Source: Microbacterium trichothecenolyticum (lineage in GTDB: Bacteria > Actinomycetota > Actinomycetes > Actinomycetales > Microbacteriaceae). From it: a stretch of 64,000 nt of DNA. The stretch spans positions 2,976,001-3,040,000 of the forward strand of contig NZ_JAUTBF010000001.1 in NCBI RefSeq assembly GCF_030818955.1, given 5' to 3'. The translations under genes were made by a program, and so were the position numbers. Shown piece by piece: positions 1 through 8,124 of the stretch. Under the pieces are notes generated by a model that worked only from the letters and a program-made list of their open reading frames with translations, was not told the origin of the DNA and searched no databases. Numbering within the stretch: position 1 is the first letter of the stretch; each line of letters starts with the position of its first letter.

Positions 1-1644
1 GGCCGCGATGCGGGCGGCATCGTCGAGGTCGAACTCACCCGGGGCTCTGCGGCCGGTGCGGCGCAGGCCCGTGGAGGTGAGGTTGCGGTTCTGCACCAGG
101 GTGATGGGCTCGCCGACGGTGTACCGGCGGGCGTCGTCGGCGACGGCGGTGACCTCGTCGAGTTCGGCGCCCGTTGCGCGCAGCAGCCGGGTCCAGTCGG
201 CGTCGTCGAGAGCGAGGGGGTCGGATGCCGCGCGCTCGGCGAGCCGGCGCACGCCGGGGTCGGTGCCGGTGATGGCGGCGCGGGCTCCGGCAGCGGGTCG
301 AGCGGAGGATGAGGGAGGAGCGGACGACGCGATGTGGTGAGTGGATCCTCCCTTCACCCCTCGCCCTCCGCTCGTCACGCTCGAGGGCGCGGCGGCCGTG
401 CGGGTGGCCGCGACGTCGGCGGCGAGCCCTCCGGCATCGGCCAGTGCCCGCACGGGAGCGTGCAGGGCGGGGTCGATCCAGCGCTCGGCATCCTGGACGA
501 ACTCGGGGTGCGCGGTGAGGCGCTCGCGGAGCGCGTAGCCGTGCGCGGCCGTGTGGGCGGCGAGGTCGTCGATCTGCGGCCAGGGGCGCTCGGGGTTGAC
601 GTGATCGGCCGTGAGGGGCGAGACCCCGCCCCAGTCGTCGACACCCGCGTCGATGAGCAGACCGAGCTCGCGCGGGTCGGACAGGTTCGGCGGCACCTGG
701 ATGCGCATGTCAGGGCCGAACACCAGCCGCGCGGTGGCGACGGCGGCGAGGTATTCGGTCATGTCGGCGTCGGGGGCGCCCTGCATGGCCGTGCGGGGCT
801 TCGCGCGGAAGTTCTGCACGATCACCTCTTGCACATGGCCGTGGCGGTCGTCGATGTCACGGAGGGCGACGAGGGACTCGGCGCGGTCACGCACCGTCTC
901 GCCGATGCCGACGAGGATGCCGGTGGTGAAGGGGATGCCGGCGGCCCCCGCATCGTCGACCACGCGCAGGCGCAGGTCGGGGTCTTTGTCGGGGGAGCCG
1001 AAGTGCACCTGCCCGGGCTCCTCGAACAACCGCCGCGACGTGGTCTCGAGCATCATGCCCATCGAGGGCGAGACGGGACGCAGGGCGGACAGTTCGTCGG
1101 GGTGCATCACGCCGGGGTTGGCATGCACGAGCATGCCGGTCTCGGCCGTGATGAGCCGCGCGATGTGCGCGACGTAGTCGATCGTCGAGGCGAAGCCGTG
1201 ATCGTCGAGCCAGGCGCGGGCCTCGGGCCAGCGCTCCTCGGGACGGTCGCCGAGGGTCAGCAGTGCCTCTTTGCAGCCCATCGCCCGGCCCTGGCGCACG
1301 ACGGTGAGCACCTGCTCGGGGCTCATGTAGGCGGGCTTTCGCAGCAACGCGAGCTGACCGGGGGTGTCGACGAAGATGCAGTAGTGGCAGCGGTCGCGGC
1401 ACAGCGTCGTGAGCGGCACGAACACTTTGCGGGAGTACGTGATGACGCGGGAGCGCCCGGCGCGGTCGAGTCCGGCGTCGCGCAAGGCGGCGGCCGCGGG
1501 CAGCAGGGCGTCGAGGGGCGCGTGCAGCAGCGCCTCGGTCTGATCGACGTCGGGCCGGTGCCCCGTGGCGATGCGAGCGAGGAGGTCGTCGATCGACGCG
1601 CCCCGGGCCGGTGCGACTCGCGGCGCCGCGCTGCCCGTGCTCAT
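1..1644 (-). CDS. fbiC: FO synthase FbiC (CofG-CofH fusion), 3' end outside window
   Basis: Makes FO, the deazaflavin core of coenzyme F420, by two radical-SAM steps. The first 548 codons are visible and stay open to the window edge. Start chosen at the ATG at 1644, preceded by CTGGAG. The CofG half is complete, with a radical-SAM cluster motif CRDRCHYC (Cys 82, 86, 89), then KEALLTLGDRPEERWPEA and NPGVMHPDEL typical of CofG. A Ser/Ala/Pro linker (about residues 410-450) leads into the CofH half, which opens with GEPITLVQNRNLTSTGL near residue 519. Canonical FbiC has a second CxxxCxxC just after that NRN; here the following 30 residues contain no cysteine. Another F420 gene, cofE, lies at 52.2 kb. 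Identity is firm; the activity of the second half is in doubt. Confidence 0.93.
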   Translation of the reverse strand, partial: MSTGSAAPRVAPARGASIDDLLARIATGHRPDVDQTEALLHAPLDALLPAAAALRDAGLDRAGRSRVITYSRKVFVPLTTLCRDRCHYCIFVDTPGQLALLRKPAYMSPEQVLTVVRQGRAMGCKEALLTLGDRPEERWPEARAWLDDHGFASTIDYVAHIARLITAETGMLVHANPGVMHPDELSALRPVSPSMGMMLETTSRRLFEEPGQVHFGSPDKDPDLRLRVVDDAGAAGIPFTTGILVGIGETVRDRAESLVALRDIDDRHGHVQEVIVQNFRAKPRTAMQGAPDADMTEYLAAVATARLVFGPDMRIQVPPNLSDPRELGLLIDAGVDDWGGVSPLTADHVNPERPWPQIDDLAAHTAAHGYALRERLTAHPEFVQDAERWIDPALHAPVRALADAGGLAADVAATRTAAAPSSVTSGGRGVKGGSTHHIASSAPPSSSARPAAGARAAITGTDPGVRRLAERAASDPLALDDADWTRLLRATGAELDEVTAVADDARRYTVGEPITLVQNRNLTSTGLRRTGRRAPGEFDLDDAARIAA

Positions 1645-1785
1645 CGCTCCAGGCTATCCCGCGCCTCCGACATCCGGGCCGGTGCGGGTGCCGCCCACGC
1701 CGACGGATGCGTGGCGTGGGTGATCGTTGCGCTCTCGTGAGGTGGATCGCCGATCGCACCGCGTCGGCGCTGGCAGGATGGAGGC

Positions 1786-2175
1786 ATGGTGACCCTGCTG
1801 CTCGATTCGACGCAGCTCGAGGTCGTGCTGTCGCCGACCGAGCGCGCGATGTCTTTCCACAAGACCAACATCGTCGTCCCCCGTGAGCACATCGATCGCG
1901 TGCAGCTCACCGACGATGCATGGACCTGGCTGCGCGGCGTTCCCAATCCGGGCATCAACCTGCCCGTCGCCGTCGCCGCCGGCACGTGGAAATCGGCGGG
2001 CGGCAACGACTTCGTCATCATCCGCGGACGCAAGCCCAGCGTCGTCGTCGACCTCACGGGCCACGACGAGTTCGAGCGGCTCGTGCTCACGACCAAGCAC
2101 GGTGTGGCGCTGCTGAAGGCGCTGCGTCTCGACGTGGCATCCGAGCCCGAGAACGTCGCCGACATCGTCGCCTGA
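1786..2175 (+). CDS. conserved hypothetical protein, 129 aa
   Basis: Soluble protein of 129 residues with no signal peptide or membrane segment. The ATG follows a good ribosome site (GGATGGAGGC). The sequence alternates short beta-rich stretches (LLLDSTQLEVVLSP, NIVVPREHIDRVQL, GNDFVIIRGRKPSVVVDL) with a C-terminal helix, which resembles a small PH-like beta-barrel, but that fold is only my inference. It is divergent from fbiC and convergent with the TSUP permease gene, so it is probably a single-gene unit. I do not recognise a function. Confidence 0.8.
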   Translation: MVTLLLDSTQLEVVLSPTERAMSFHKTNIVVPREHIDRVQLTDDAWTWLRGVPNPGINLPVAVAAGTWKSAGGNDFVIIRGRKPSVVVDLTGHDEFERLVLTTKHGVALLKALRLDVASEPENVADIVA

Positions 2176-2213
2176 CGCTCTCGCCTGACGTCGGGGTCGC
2201 GCCCGCTTCGGTG

Positions 2214-2275
2214 CTCGCGTGTCCATGACACCCGGAGGTGTTCTCGTGCCGTCCGGGCCTTCTGGACACTCCGCA
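2214..2275. repeat. degenerate inverted repeat related to the GTTGAGTGTCCA family
   Basis: Between two convergent genes. The left arm holds GTGTCCATGACAC (2219-2231) and the right arm reads TCTGGACACTC, so the reverse complement of the right arm starts GAGTGTCCAGA. This matches the outer part of the two well-preserved copies at 19746-19807 and 31964-32025, but the inner parts have diverged. Probably an old copy of the same extragenic palindrome. Confidence 0.55.
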
Positions 2276-2304
2276 CGTGCGCGCGGCGCGGGAGCATCGC
2301 CGTG

Positions 2305-3123
2305 TCATCCGACGAACTGCGCCACGGTGTCCCACGCGAGCTTGACGATGAGCACCGACAGCGTCACGAGGAAGACGATCCGCACGAACCCGCTGCCGCG
2401 GCGCGTGGCCATGTGGGCGCCGATGAAGCCGCCGGTGACGTTCATCACGGCCATGGCGATACCGAGGGCGAGCAGGATCTCGCCGTGCACGCCGTAGACG
2501 ACGAGGGCGGCGAGATTAGTGGTGAGGTTGGCGATCTTCGCGTTCGCACTGGCCTGCAGAAAGCCGTAGCCGAGCACGCCGACGATCAGGATGACGAAGA
2601 AAGACCCCGTGCCCGGACCCAGGATGCCGTCGTAGAAGCCCACCAGCAGACCGATCGCGCCCGCCCGCCAGGCGACCGCCCTCGCGCGGTCGTGGCGCGG
2701 TTCGTGCTGGAGCCCCATCTTCGGCTTGAGCAGGGTGTACACGGCGACGGCGATCACCGCGACGAGCACGACCGGGGTCAGCACCTCGCGCGGAACGTAG
2801 CGCGAGAGCGCGGCGCCCACGGTGGAGCCGGCGTAGGCGCCCACGACGAGGGGGATCAGCAGCACGAGTTGCACCCGGATCCGCCGCAGGTACACGCCGC
2901 TGGCCGAGAGCGTGCCGAAGAACGACGACAGCTTGTTCGTGCCGAGGATGAAGGGTGTCGCGACGTCTTTCGGCACTCCGATGACGAGCGCCGGGAGCTG
3001 GATGAGCCCGCCGCCGCCGACGACGGCATCGACCCAGCCGGCAACCCCCGCGGCGACCAGGAGCAGGATCAGCGACGCCGTCGACACGGGCAGCCATTCG
3101 GCGATCACCGGTCCATCGAGCAC
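2305..3123 (-). CDS. TSUP (TauE/SafE) family membrane permease
   Basis: A 272-residue polytopic membrane protein. The N-terminus (SLILLLVAAGVAGWVDAVVGGGGLIQLPAL) carries the TSUP hallmark GGGGLIQLPAL loop, and a second half repeats the pattern (LVGFYDGILGPGTGSFFVI), the internal duplication expected in this family. About eight hydrophobic segments are visible. Members export sulfite, sulfoacetate or related anions, but the substrate cannot be read from sequence and no sulfur gene lies nearby. It ends convergently against the 1786-2175 gene and stands alone. Family assignment is firm, substrate unknown. Confidence 0.9.
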   Translation of the reverse strand: MLDGPVIAEWLPVSTASLILLLVAAGVAGWVDAVVGGGGLIQLPALVIGVPKDVATPFILGTNKLSSFFGTLSASGVYLRRIRVQLVLLIPLVVGAYAGSTVGAALSRYVPREVLTPVVLVAVIAVAVYTLLKPKMGLQHEPRHDRARAVAWRAGAIGLLVGFYDGILGPGTGSFFVILIVGVLGYGFLQASANAKIANLTTNLAALVVYGVHGEILLALGIAMAVMNVTGGFIGAHMATRRGSGFVRIVFLVTLSVLIVKLAWDTVAQFVG

Positions 3124-3209
3124 AGTCGATTCTCACCGCCGCGCACGGCGACCGCCAAATGCAGCTGCGCGCTGTGTCGGTGTCGGCGGCCCGGCACATG
3201 CTCGGCGGG

Positions 3210-4028
3210 TCAGTCGATGTCGCGGCGCCAGGTCGTCAGCAGCCCGATGACGACCAGCACCACGGCGTAGCCGAGCAGCACGAGGCCACCGGCCCACCAC
3301 TCGAGCGTCCCGCCGGAACCTGTGCCCATCGCCCCGAAGATCGTCTGGCCCACGAGCGCATCGCTCGCGGCGCTCGGGAACCACTTCACGACGTCGGCGA
3401 AGCCGTCGATCACGCCGCCGATCGTGCGCACGATCGGCTCGATGAAGAGGGTCACCGCCAGCACGATGACGATCGCCGCGACCTGGTTGCGCACGACCGT
3501 GCCGACGCCGATCCCGACCAGCGCCCACAGGGCGAAAGCCAGCAGCATGCGGCCGACGAGCTCCCACGTGTCGGCGGAGCCCAGCGCGGTGTCGACGCCG
3601 AAGAAGCTCAGCACGCCCGCTCCCGCGCCGATCGCGGCGGCCGAGCCCAGGATGCCGTAGAGCAGGCCGACCACGATGCCGACGACGAACTTGCCGACCA
3701 GGATCACGCCGCGGCGGGGCGTTGCGAGGAAGGTGGGGGTGAGCGTCTTGTGGCGGAACTCCGTCGTGACCATGAGCGTTCCCACCAGCAGCGGGAAGAC
3801 GTAGCCCACTGCGCTCGCCGAGCTGTAGACGAGTGCGGGGATGCCGTCGGCCGACGGGGTCGGTCCGCTCGCACCGGGTAGTCGGCCCGATGCCACCCCG
3901 CCGAAGACGAGGGCGAGGACGCCGGCGGTGAAGGCGACGTAGGCCACGAGCACGATCGCCAGCACCCACCAGCCCGCGGTGGTGAACTGCTTGGTGTACT
4001 CGGACCTGGCTGCGGCGAGGAGACTCAT
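3210..4028 (-). CDS. ABC-2 type transporter permease
   Basis: A 272-residue permease with about six hydrophobic segments. It starts MSLLAAARSEYTKQFTTAGWW, the usual N-terminal amphipathic helix of ABC-2 permeases, and contains TTEFRHKTLTPTFLATPRR, the conserved cytoplasmic loop of this family. Its ATG overlaps the stop of the upstream ATPase gene by 4 bp, so the pair is translationally coupled and forms one exporter. The substrate is unknown; similar pairs are involved in drug, bacteriocin or lipid export. The stop is at the end of a short basic tail (TTWRRDID). Confidence 0.9.
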   Translation of the reverse strand: MSLLAAARSEYTKQFTTAGWWVLAIVLVAYVAFTAGVLALVFGGVASGRLPGASGPTPSADGIPALVYSSASAVGYVFPLLVGTLMVTTEFRHKTLTPTFLATPRRGVILVGKFVVGIVVGLLYGILGSAAAIGAGAGVLSFFGVDTALGSADTWELVGRMLLAFALWALVGIGVGTVVRNQVAAIVIVLAVTLFIEPIVRTIGGVIDGFADVVKWFPSAASDALVGQTIFGAMGTGSGGTLEWWAGGLVLLGYAVVLVVIGLLTTWRRDID

Positions 4029-5317
4029 CGCTGCACCTCCGTGCTCGCGGAGCGGGAGTCGGCGGCGGGTTCCGTGCCGTCGCTCGCCGGGGCGGCGACG
4101 ATGTCGATCACGCCCGTCGAAGCGACGGCGTACGCCGGCCGGGGGCGGTCGTCGGCCGCGGAGGGCGTGGGGCGCGCCGAGCGCGGGGGAGCGATGACCG
4201 CGACCATCTCCGTCGAGGGGCGCGGATCGGCGTCGGCGGAGTCGTCGGGGGCGTCCGATGTCGATGTCGATGTCGATGTCGATGTCGATGTCGATGTCGC
4301 GGGAGCCGGGCCGGCGACGGGTGCCGCGGGGCTCGGGCTCGGGCCGGCGGCGGGGGTCTCGGCATCCGTGGTCTGCGCGGCGTCGGCGGTCGGGGCGGGA
4401 ACCGAGCCGGCGCTCGCGTGCACCCGCACGCCGCTGACGAGCTCGAGGAAGATGTCCTCCAGGCTCGCGCCCTTGCTCTGCAGGTTCGACAGCGCGATGC
4501 CCGCACCGGCGGCGAGGGCGCCGATCTCGACGGGCTCGTGGTGGCGGATGGTGAAGCCGTTGCGCAGCAACTGGTAGTCGATGCCGCGGTCGTCGAGCAG
4601 CTGCGACAGGGCCGCGCGGTCGGGCGCGTCGACGACGGTGGCGTACTCGTCGGGGTCGGCGAGGTCCTCGATGCCGCCCTGGAAGACCAGGCGTCCGCGC
4701 GAGATGATGAGCAGCGCATCGACGGTCTGCTGCACCTCGGCGAGCAGGTGCGACGAGATCAGCACGGTGCGCCCTTCTTCGGCCAGATGGCGCAGCAGGG
4801 AGCGCATCCAGCGGATCCCCTCGGGGTCGAGCCCGTTCGACGGTTCGTCGAGCACGAGCACGCCGGGGTCGCCGAGCAGTGCGGTGGCCAGGCCCAGGCG
4901 CTGGCGCATGCCGAGCGAGAAGCCGCCGACGCGCCGGCCTGCGACATCGGCGAGGCCCACGAGACCCAGCACCTCGTCGATACGTGCCGCGGGCAGGGAG
5001 GCCGCGCGCGCGTAGACCTTCAGGTGGTTGGCGGCCGAGCGGCCGGGGTGGAAGCTCGAGGCTTCGAGGGCCGCGCCGACGCTCCGCAGCGGCGAGGCGA
5101 GGTCGGCGTAGCGCTTTCCGCCGATCGTCGCGCTGCCCGCGGTCGGGCGTACGAGACCCAGGAGCATGCGCAGCGACGTGGTCTTGCCCGCGCCGTTCGG
5201 ACCGAGGAAGCCGGTGACCTGACCGGGCTCGATGCGGGCGCTCAGGTCGTCGACCGCGCAGACCGCTCCGAAGCGTTTGGTGAGCCCGGCGAGCTCGAGC
5301 ACATGTCCGTCGGGCAT
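4025..5317 (-). CDS. ABC transporter ATP-binding protein with long low-complexity tail
   Basis: ATPase subunit of the exporter whose permease lies just downstream. The nucleotide-binding domain (about residues 1-235) has Walker A GPNGAGKTT, a signature region GGFSLGMRQRLGLA, Walker B VLVLDEPSNGLDP and the H-loop SSH. A regulatory region follows to about residue 300. The last 130 residues are Ala/Pro/Ser/Thr-rich with a run of seven Thr-Ser pairs encoded by a hexanucleotide tandem repeat. The usual length of this family is about 300, so the tail is an addition, likely disordered and cytoplasmic. The start ATG at 5317 follows GAGAGGTGCC. Confidence 0.92.
   Translation of the reverse strand: MPDGHVLELAGLTKRFGAVCAVDDLSARIEPGQVTGFLGPNGAGKTTSLRMLLGLVRPTAGSATIGGKRYADLASPLRSVGAALEASSFHPGRSAANHLKVYARAASLPAARIDEVLGLVGLADVAGRRVGGFSLGMRQRLGLATALLGDPGVLVLDEPSNGLDPEGIRWMRSLLRHLAEEGRTVLISSHLLAEVQQTVDALLIISRGRLVFQGGIEDLADPDEYATVVDAPDRAALSQLLDDRGIDYQLLRNGFTIRHHEPVEIGALAAGAGIALSNLQSKGASLEDIFLELVSGVRVHASAGSVPAPTADAAQTTDAETPAAGPSPSPAAPVAGPAPATSTSTSTSTSTSTSDAPDDSADADPRPSTEMVAVIAPPRSARPTPSAADDRPRPAYAVASTGVIDIVAAPASDGTEPAADSRSASTEVQR
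4256..4297. repeat. hexanucleotide tandem repeat (CGATGT)x7 inside the ABC ATPase gene
   Basis: Seven uninterrupted units of CGATGT on the plus strand. On the coding (minus) strand they read ACATCG and give Thr-Ser repeats in the disordered tail of the ATPase. Because the unit is six bases, gain or loss of units would keep the reading frame, so the tail length could vary between strains without breaking the gene. Confidence 0.95.
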
Positions 5318-5426
5318 CGGGCACCTCTCGTTCGGTGGGCGTTCCGCCTATCTTCCCCGATCCGGGGCCGAAAACGCATCCCGGACGACACGCGACGACC
5401 GGCGAGCGCCTGTGTAACGTGGCAGC

Positions 5427-6491
5427 GTGCACGCGCAGCCATCGGAGAACGACCGCATCCTCGTCGGTGGTCGCGGCGGTCTCGGACACCTCACGCTCAA
5501 CCGTCCGCGGGCGATCAACGCGCTCGACCTCGACATGATCCGCGCGCTGAACGTGACGCTCGACCGGTGGCAGCGCGACACCGACGTCGACGTCGTGCTG
5601 CTCGACGGCGCAGGCGAGCGAGGATTCTGCGCCGGCGGCGACATCCGCGCCCTGCACGGGATGGTCGTGGACGGCCGCGTCGACGAGGTGCACGCGTTCT
5701 TCCGCGAGGAGTACGCGCTCGACCACCGCATCGCCACCTCGGCCAAGCCCGTCGTCGCGATCGCCGACGGCGTGTGCATGGGCGGGGGCATCGGTCTGGC
5801 CGGGCACGCGGCGATCCGTATCGTGACCGAGCGGTCGCGGCTGGCAATGCCCGAGACCCGTATCGGCTTCACCCCCGACGTGGGCGGGTCGTGGCTGCTA
5901 GGACGAGCCCCGGGGCGCATCGGCGAGTACCTCGCCCTCACCGGTGGGACCATGGATGCCGCCGACGCGCTGTACGCCGGATTCGCCGACCACATGGTGC
6001 CCGCGGCCCACCTCGAGGCACTCTATGAGGCGCTCGAGAACCGCGCCGACCCCTCGAGCCCCACCGAGCTCGTCCTGCTCTTCGACGAGACGCCGGAGCC
6101 CTCGCGGCTCGAGAGTGCCCGGGAGTGGATCGACGACGCGTTCTCGGCCGCCGACGTTCCCGGCATCCTGGATCGGCTGCGGTCCCGCCCCGAGGTCGAG
6201 GCGCACGAGACGGCCGAGGTGCTCGAGACCTCCGCGCCGACCGCTCTCGCGGTGACCCTCGAAGCCGTGCGGCGGGCGCGCGGACTGCCGTCGCTGCGCG
6301 CCGCTCTCGCGCAGGAGTACGGCCTGGTGCTGTGGTTCGCGCAGACACAGCCCGACCTCGTCGAGGGCATCCGTGCCCAGGTCGTCGACAAGGACCGTTC
6401 GCCGTCGTGGTCACCGGCGCGCATCGAGGATCTGCCGCCCGAGAGGGTGACCGAAGCGTTCGCGTACGAGCCCGATCCGGCGCTGTGGTGA
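5427..6491 (+). CDS. 3-hydroxyisobutyryl-CoA hydrolase (crotonase superfamily)
   Basis: Predicted to hydrolyse 3-hydroxyisobutyryl-CoA in valine breakdown. The 354-residue length fits this subgroup, which is longer than simple enoyl-CoA hydratases. The crotonase core is visible: HLTLNRPRAINALD near the N-terminus, the oxyanion-hole motif GFCAGGDIRAL, then VCMGGGIGLAGHAAIRI and MPETRIGFTPDVGGSWLLGR, where the ETxIGFxPDVG motif is diagnostic for hydrolases of the HIBCH type. The C-terminal extension includes SPSWSPARIEDLPPERV, also typical (WxPxxLEDV). It is divergent from the ABC pair and followed 7 bp later by the LssY gene. Confidence 0.9.
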   Translation: MHAQPSENDRILVGGRGGLGHLTLNRPRAINALDLDMIRALNVTLDRWQRDTDVDVVLLDGAGERGFCAGGDIRALHGMVVDGRVDEVHAFFREEYALDHRIATSAKPVVAIADGVCMGGGIGLAGHAAIRIVTERSRLAMPETRIGFTPDVGGSWLLGRAPGRIGEYLALTGGTMDAADALYAGFADHMVPAAHLEALYEALENRADPSSPTELVLLFDETPEPSRLESAREWIDDAFSAADVPGILDRLRSRPEVEAHETAEVLETSAPTALAVTLEAVRRARGLPSLRAALAQEYGLVLWFAQTQPDLVEGIRAQVVDKDRSPSWSPARIEDLPPERVTEAFAYEPDPALW

Positions 6492-6498
6492 CCACGAG

Positions 6499-7350
6499 AT
6501 GACCCCGTTGCGGCGCCGATGGTCTGTGGGTCGAGCCCTCGACGGGTTCTTCTTCGTCTTCGCCGGTCTCGCCGCCATCTGGCTCGCCTACCTCAGCTTC
6601 AGCCAGTCGTTCTCGCTCGGCTGGGCCGGGGTGATCATGGTCGTCGCCTTCTGGGGGCTGCTGGCGTACCTGGTGCTGCCGCGGTTGCACCGCATCCTCA
6701 CCGCGATCTACGTGCCCGACTACTTCATGGGGCGCACGCGCACCTCCGACGGCCTTCTGGGCGACCCGGTCAACCTGGCGTTCCAGGGCGACCGGGAGCG
6801 CATCGAAGCAGTGATGGCGGCGGCCGGTTGGATTCCGGCGGACCCGGTGAGCCTGCGTTCGTCGTGGCGCATCATCGCGTCGACGCTGCGCCGGCGCAGT
6901 TACCCGCGCGCACCGGTCAGTCCCCTCTTCCTGTTCGGGCGGATCCAGGATCTCGCCTACCAGCAGGAGGTCGCCGGTTCGCCGGCCCAACGCCACCACG
7001 TTCGCATCTGGCAGTGCCCGGAGGGATGGTTGCTGCCGGGTGGGCGCCGCGTCGACTGGCTCGCCGCGGGGACGTTCGACCGCGCCGTGGGACTGTCGTT
7101 GTTCACGCTGCAGGTGACACACCGCATCGACGCCGACACCGACATCGAACGCGACCACATCGTCGCCAGCGTCTCGGCGGTGCCGGGCGTGGCGGTCGAC
7201 GTCATCCGTGACTTCTCGACCGGATATCACGCGCGCAACGGCGGCGGCGACAGCATCACCACCGACGGCGACCTGCCCATCATCGACGTGCGGGGGCTGG
7301 AGAGGGCGGATGCCCCCGTGCGCGACGCCGAGAGCGAGGCGCGGCGGTGA
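6499..7350 (+). CDS. LssY C-terminal domain membrane protein
   Basis: A 283-residue protein with two N-terminal membrane helices (about residues 15-37 and 42-62: FFFVFAGLAAIWLAYLSF, GVIMVVAFWGLLAYLVL) and a soluble LssY-like C-terminal domain. That domain shows PVNLAFQGDRERIEAVMAAAGW, SPLFLFGRIQDLAYQQEV and HHVRIWQ, the conserved blocks of the family often found C-terminal to PAP2 phosphatases. The PAP2 domain is absent here. The start lies 7 bp after the HIBCH-like gene and its stop overlaps the next gene (GTGA), so the three may be cotranscribed. The biochemical role of the domain is not established. Confidence 0.85.
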   Translation: MTPLRRRWSVGRALDGFFFVFAGLAAIWLAYLSFSQSFSLGWAGVIMVVAFWGLLAYLVLPRLHRILTAIYVPDYFMGRTRTSDGLLGDPVNLAFQGDRERIEAVMAAAGWIPADPVSLRSSWRIIASTLRRRSYPRAPVSPLFLFGRIQDLAYQQEVAGSPAQRHHVRIWQCPEGWLLPGGRRVDWLAAGTFDRAVGLSLFTLQVTHRIDADTDIERDHIVASVSAVPGVAVDVIRDFSTGYHARNGGGDSITTDGDLPIIDVRGLERADAPVRDAESEARR

Positions 7351-7871
7351 GCGTTCGACGCCCGCGCAAGCGGCCGGCGTTCGAGCCGCCGATCGATCCC
7401 ACCGCGGCCGACCCCGCGATGCGCCGCCCCGGCGCGACGATCGCGGGGGCGGCGCTGGTCTTCCTGCGGGCGGCCGCCGGGATGCTGTGGGCGGCGGGAG
7501 TCGCCTACGACCTGCCGTCGTGGCTGCAGCCCCTGGCGCGCGCGTCGGGTGACGACGCCAGTTCCGTGCAGCTCACCCTGTCGGATTTCGACGCCACCCC
7601 GGGGCTCTTCATGGGGGTGTTGGGCGTGGTGGCTGCGGTGCAGGTGGTGTTCGGCATCCTGGTCCTGTGGGGGAGCAACGCGGCGCGTGTGACCGTCATG
7701 GTCATCTCGACGATCTCGATCGTGGTGTCGTTCATCGGTTGGTGGGAGCTCGGCGAGGACATCACCGTGCGCACGACGTTCATCGCCCTGAGCCTGGACA
7801 TCCTCGTGCTGCTGGCCCTGTCGAGCCGGGGTGCCGCCGTATACGCCCGGCGGAGGAAGCGTCGGCGCTGA
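7347..7871 (+). CDS. hypothetical membrane protein, 174 aa
   Basis: Starts at a GTG overlapping the LssY gene stop by 4 bp. After a basic, proline-rich N-terminus there are four hydrophobic segments (about residues 33-52, 86-108, 112-130 and 140-160). The second includes TPGLFMGVLGVVAAVQVVFGI. It ends in a very basic tail (YARRRKRRR), predicted cytoplasmic. No catalytic motif is visible. The tight coupling to the LssY gene suggests both act together in the membrane. Function unknown. Confidence 0.8.
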   Translation: MSVRRPRKRPAFEPPIDPTAADPAMRRPGATIAGAALVFLRAAAGMLWAAGVAYDLPSWLQPLARASGDDASSVQLTLSDFDATPGLFMGVLGVVAAVQVVFGILVLWGSNAARVTVMVISTISIVVSFIGWWELGEDITVRTTFIALSLDILVLLALSSRGAAVYARRRKRRR

Positions 7872-7935
7872 CCTCGCGAGCGGTGGTGCCCGGAGAACCC
7901 GGGCGGTGGTGCCCGCGAGAACAGGGGATGCCACG

Positions 7936-7971
7936 AGAACAGGCCGAGTGCGTCACGTCAGGGCCTGTTCT
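7936..7971. repeat. inverted repeat downstream of the membrane protein gene
   Basis: Arms AGAACAGGCC (7936-7945) and GGCCTGTTCT (7962-7971) with a 16-base loop, perfect over 10 bp. The neighbourhood also repeats GCGGTGGTGCCC and a third CCTGTTC copy. It may act as a transcript-ending hairpin; there is no T-run. Confidence 0.6.
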
Positions 7972-8124
7972 GGCACGATCGCCTGTTCCGGCGCGGCCGG
8001 GGCGGGGCCGGGGCGCGGCCGGGGAGCGGGCGGGGCGCGGGCGGGGCGCCGCCCTCGGTACGCCCACAGCCGCGGCGGGTTAGCCTGAGAGACGCCGCAC
8101 CGGGCGGCGGAACGGAAGACGTAC

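Noticed and set aside
334..1740. A 468-codon plus-strand frame over fbiC
   Set aside because: The minus strand encodes a clear radical-SAM FO synthase; the plus frame is low-complexity and has no homology signature.
4256..4297. CRISPR-like or minisatellite array
   Set aside because: Units are six bases with no spacers; it is a simple tandem repeat within a coding region.
3210..5807. An 865-codon minus-strand frame fused to the ABC permease
   Set aside because: The upstream part is an out-of-frame shadow of the ATPase gene; the permease start at 4028 with ATGA overlap explains the region.
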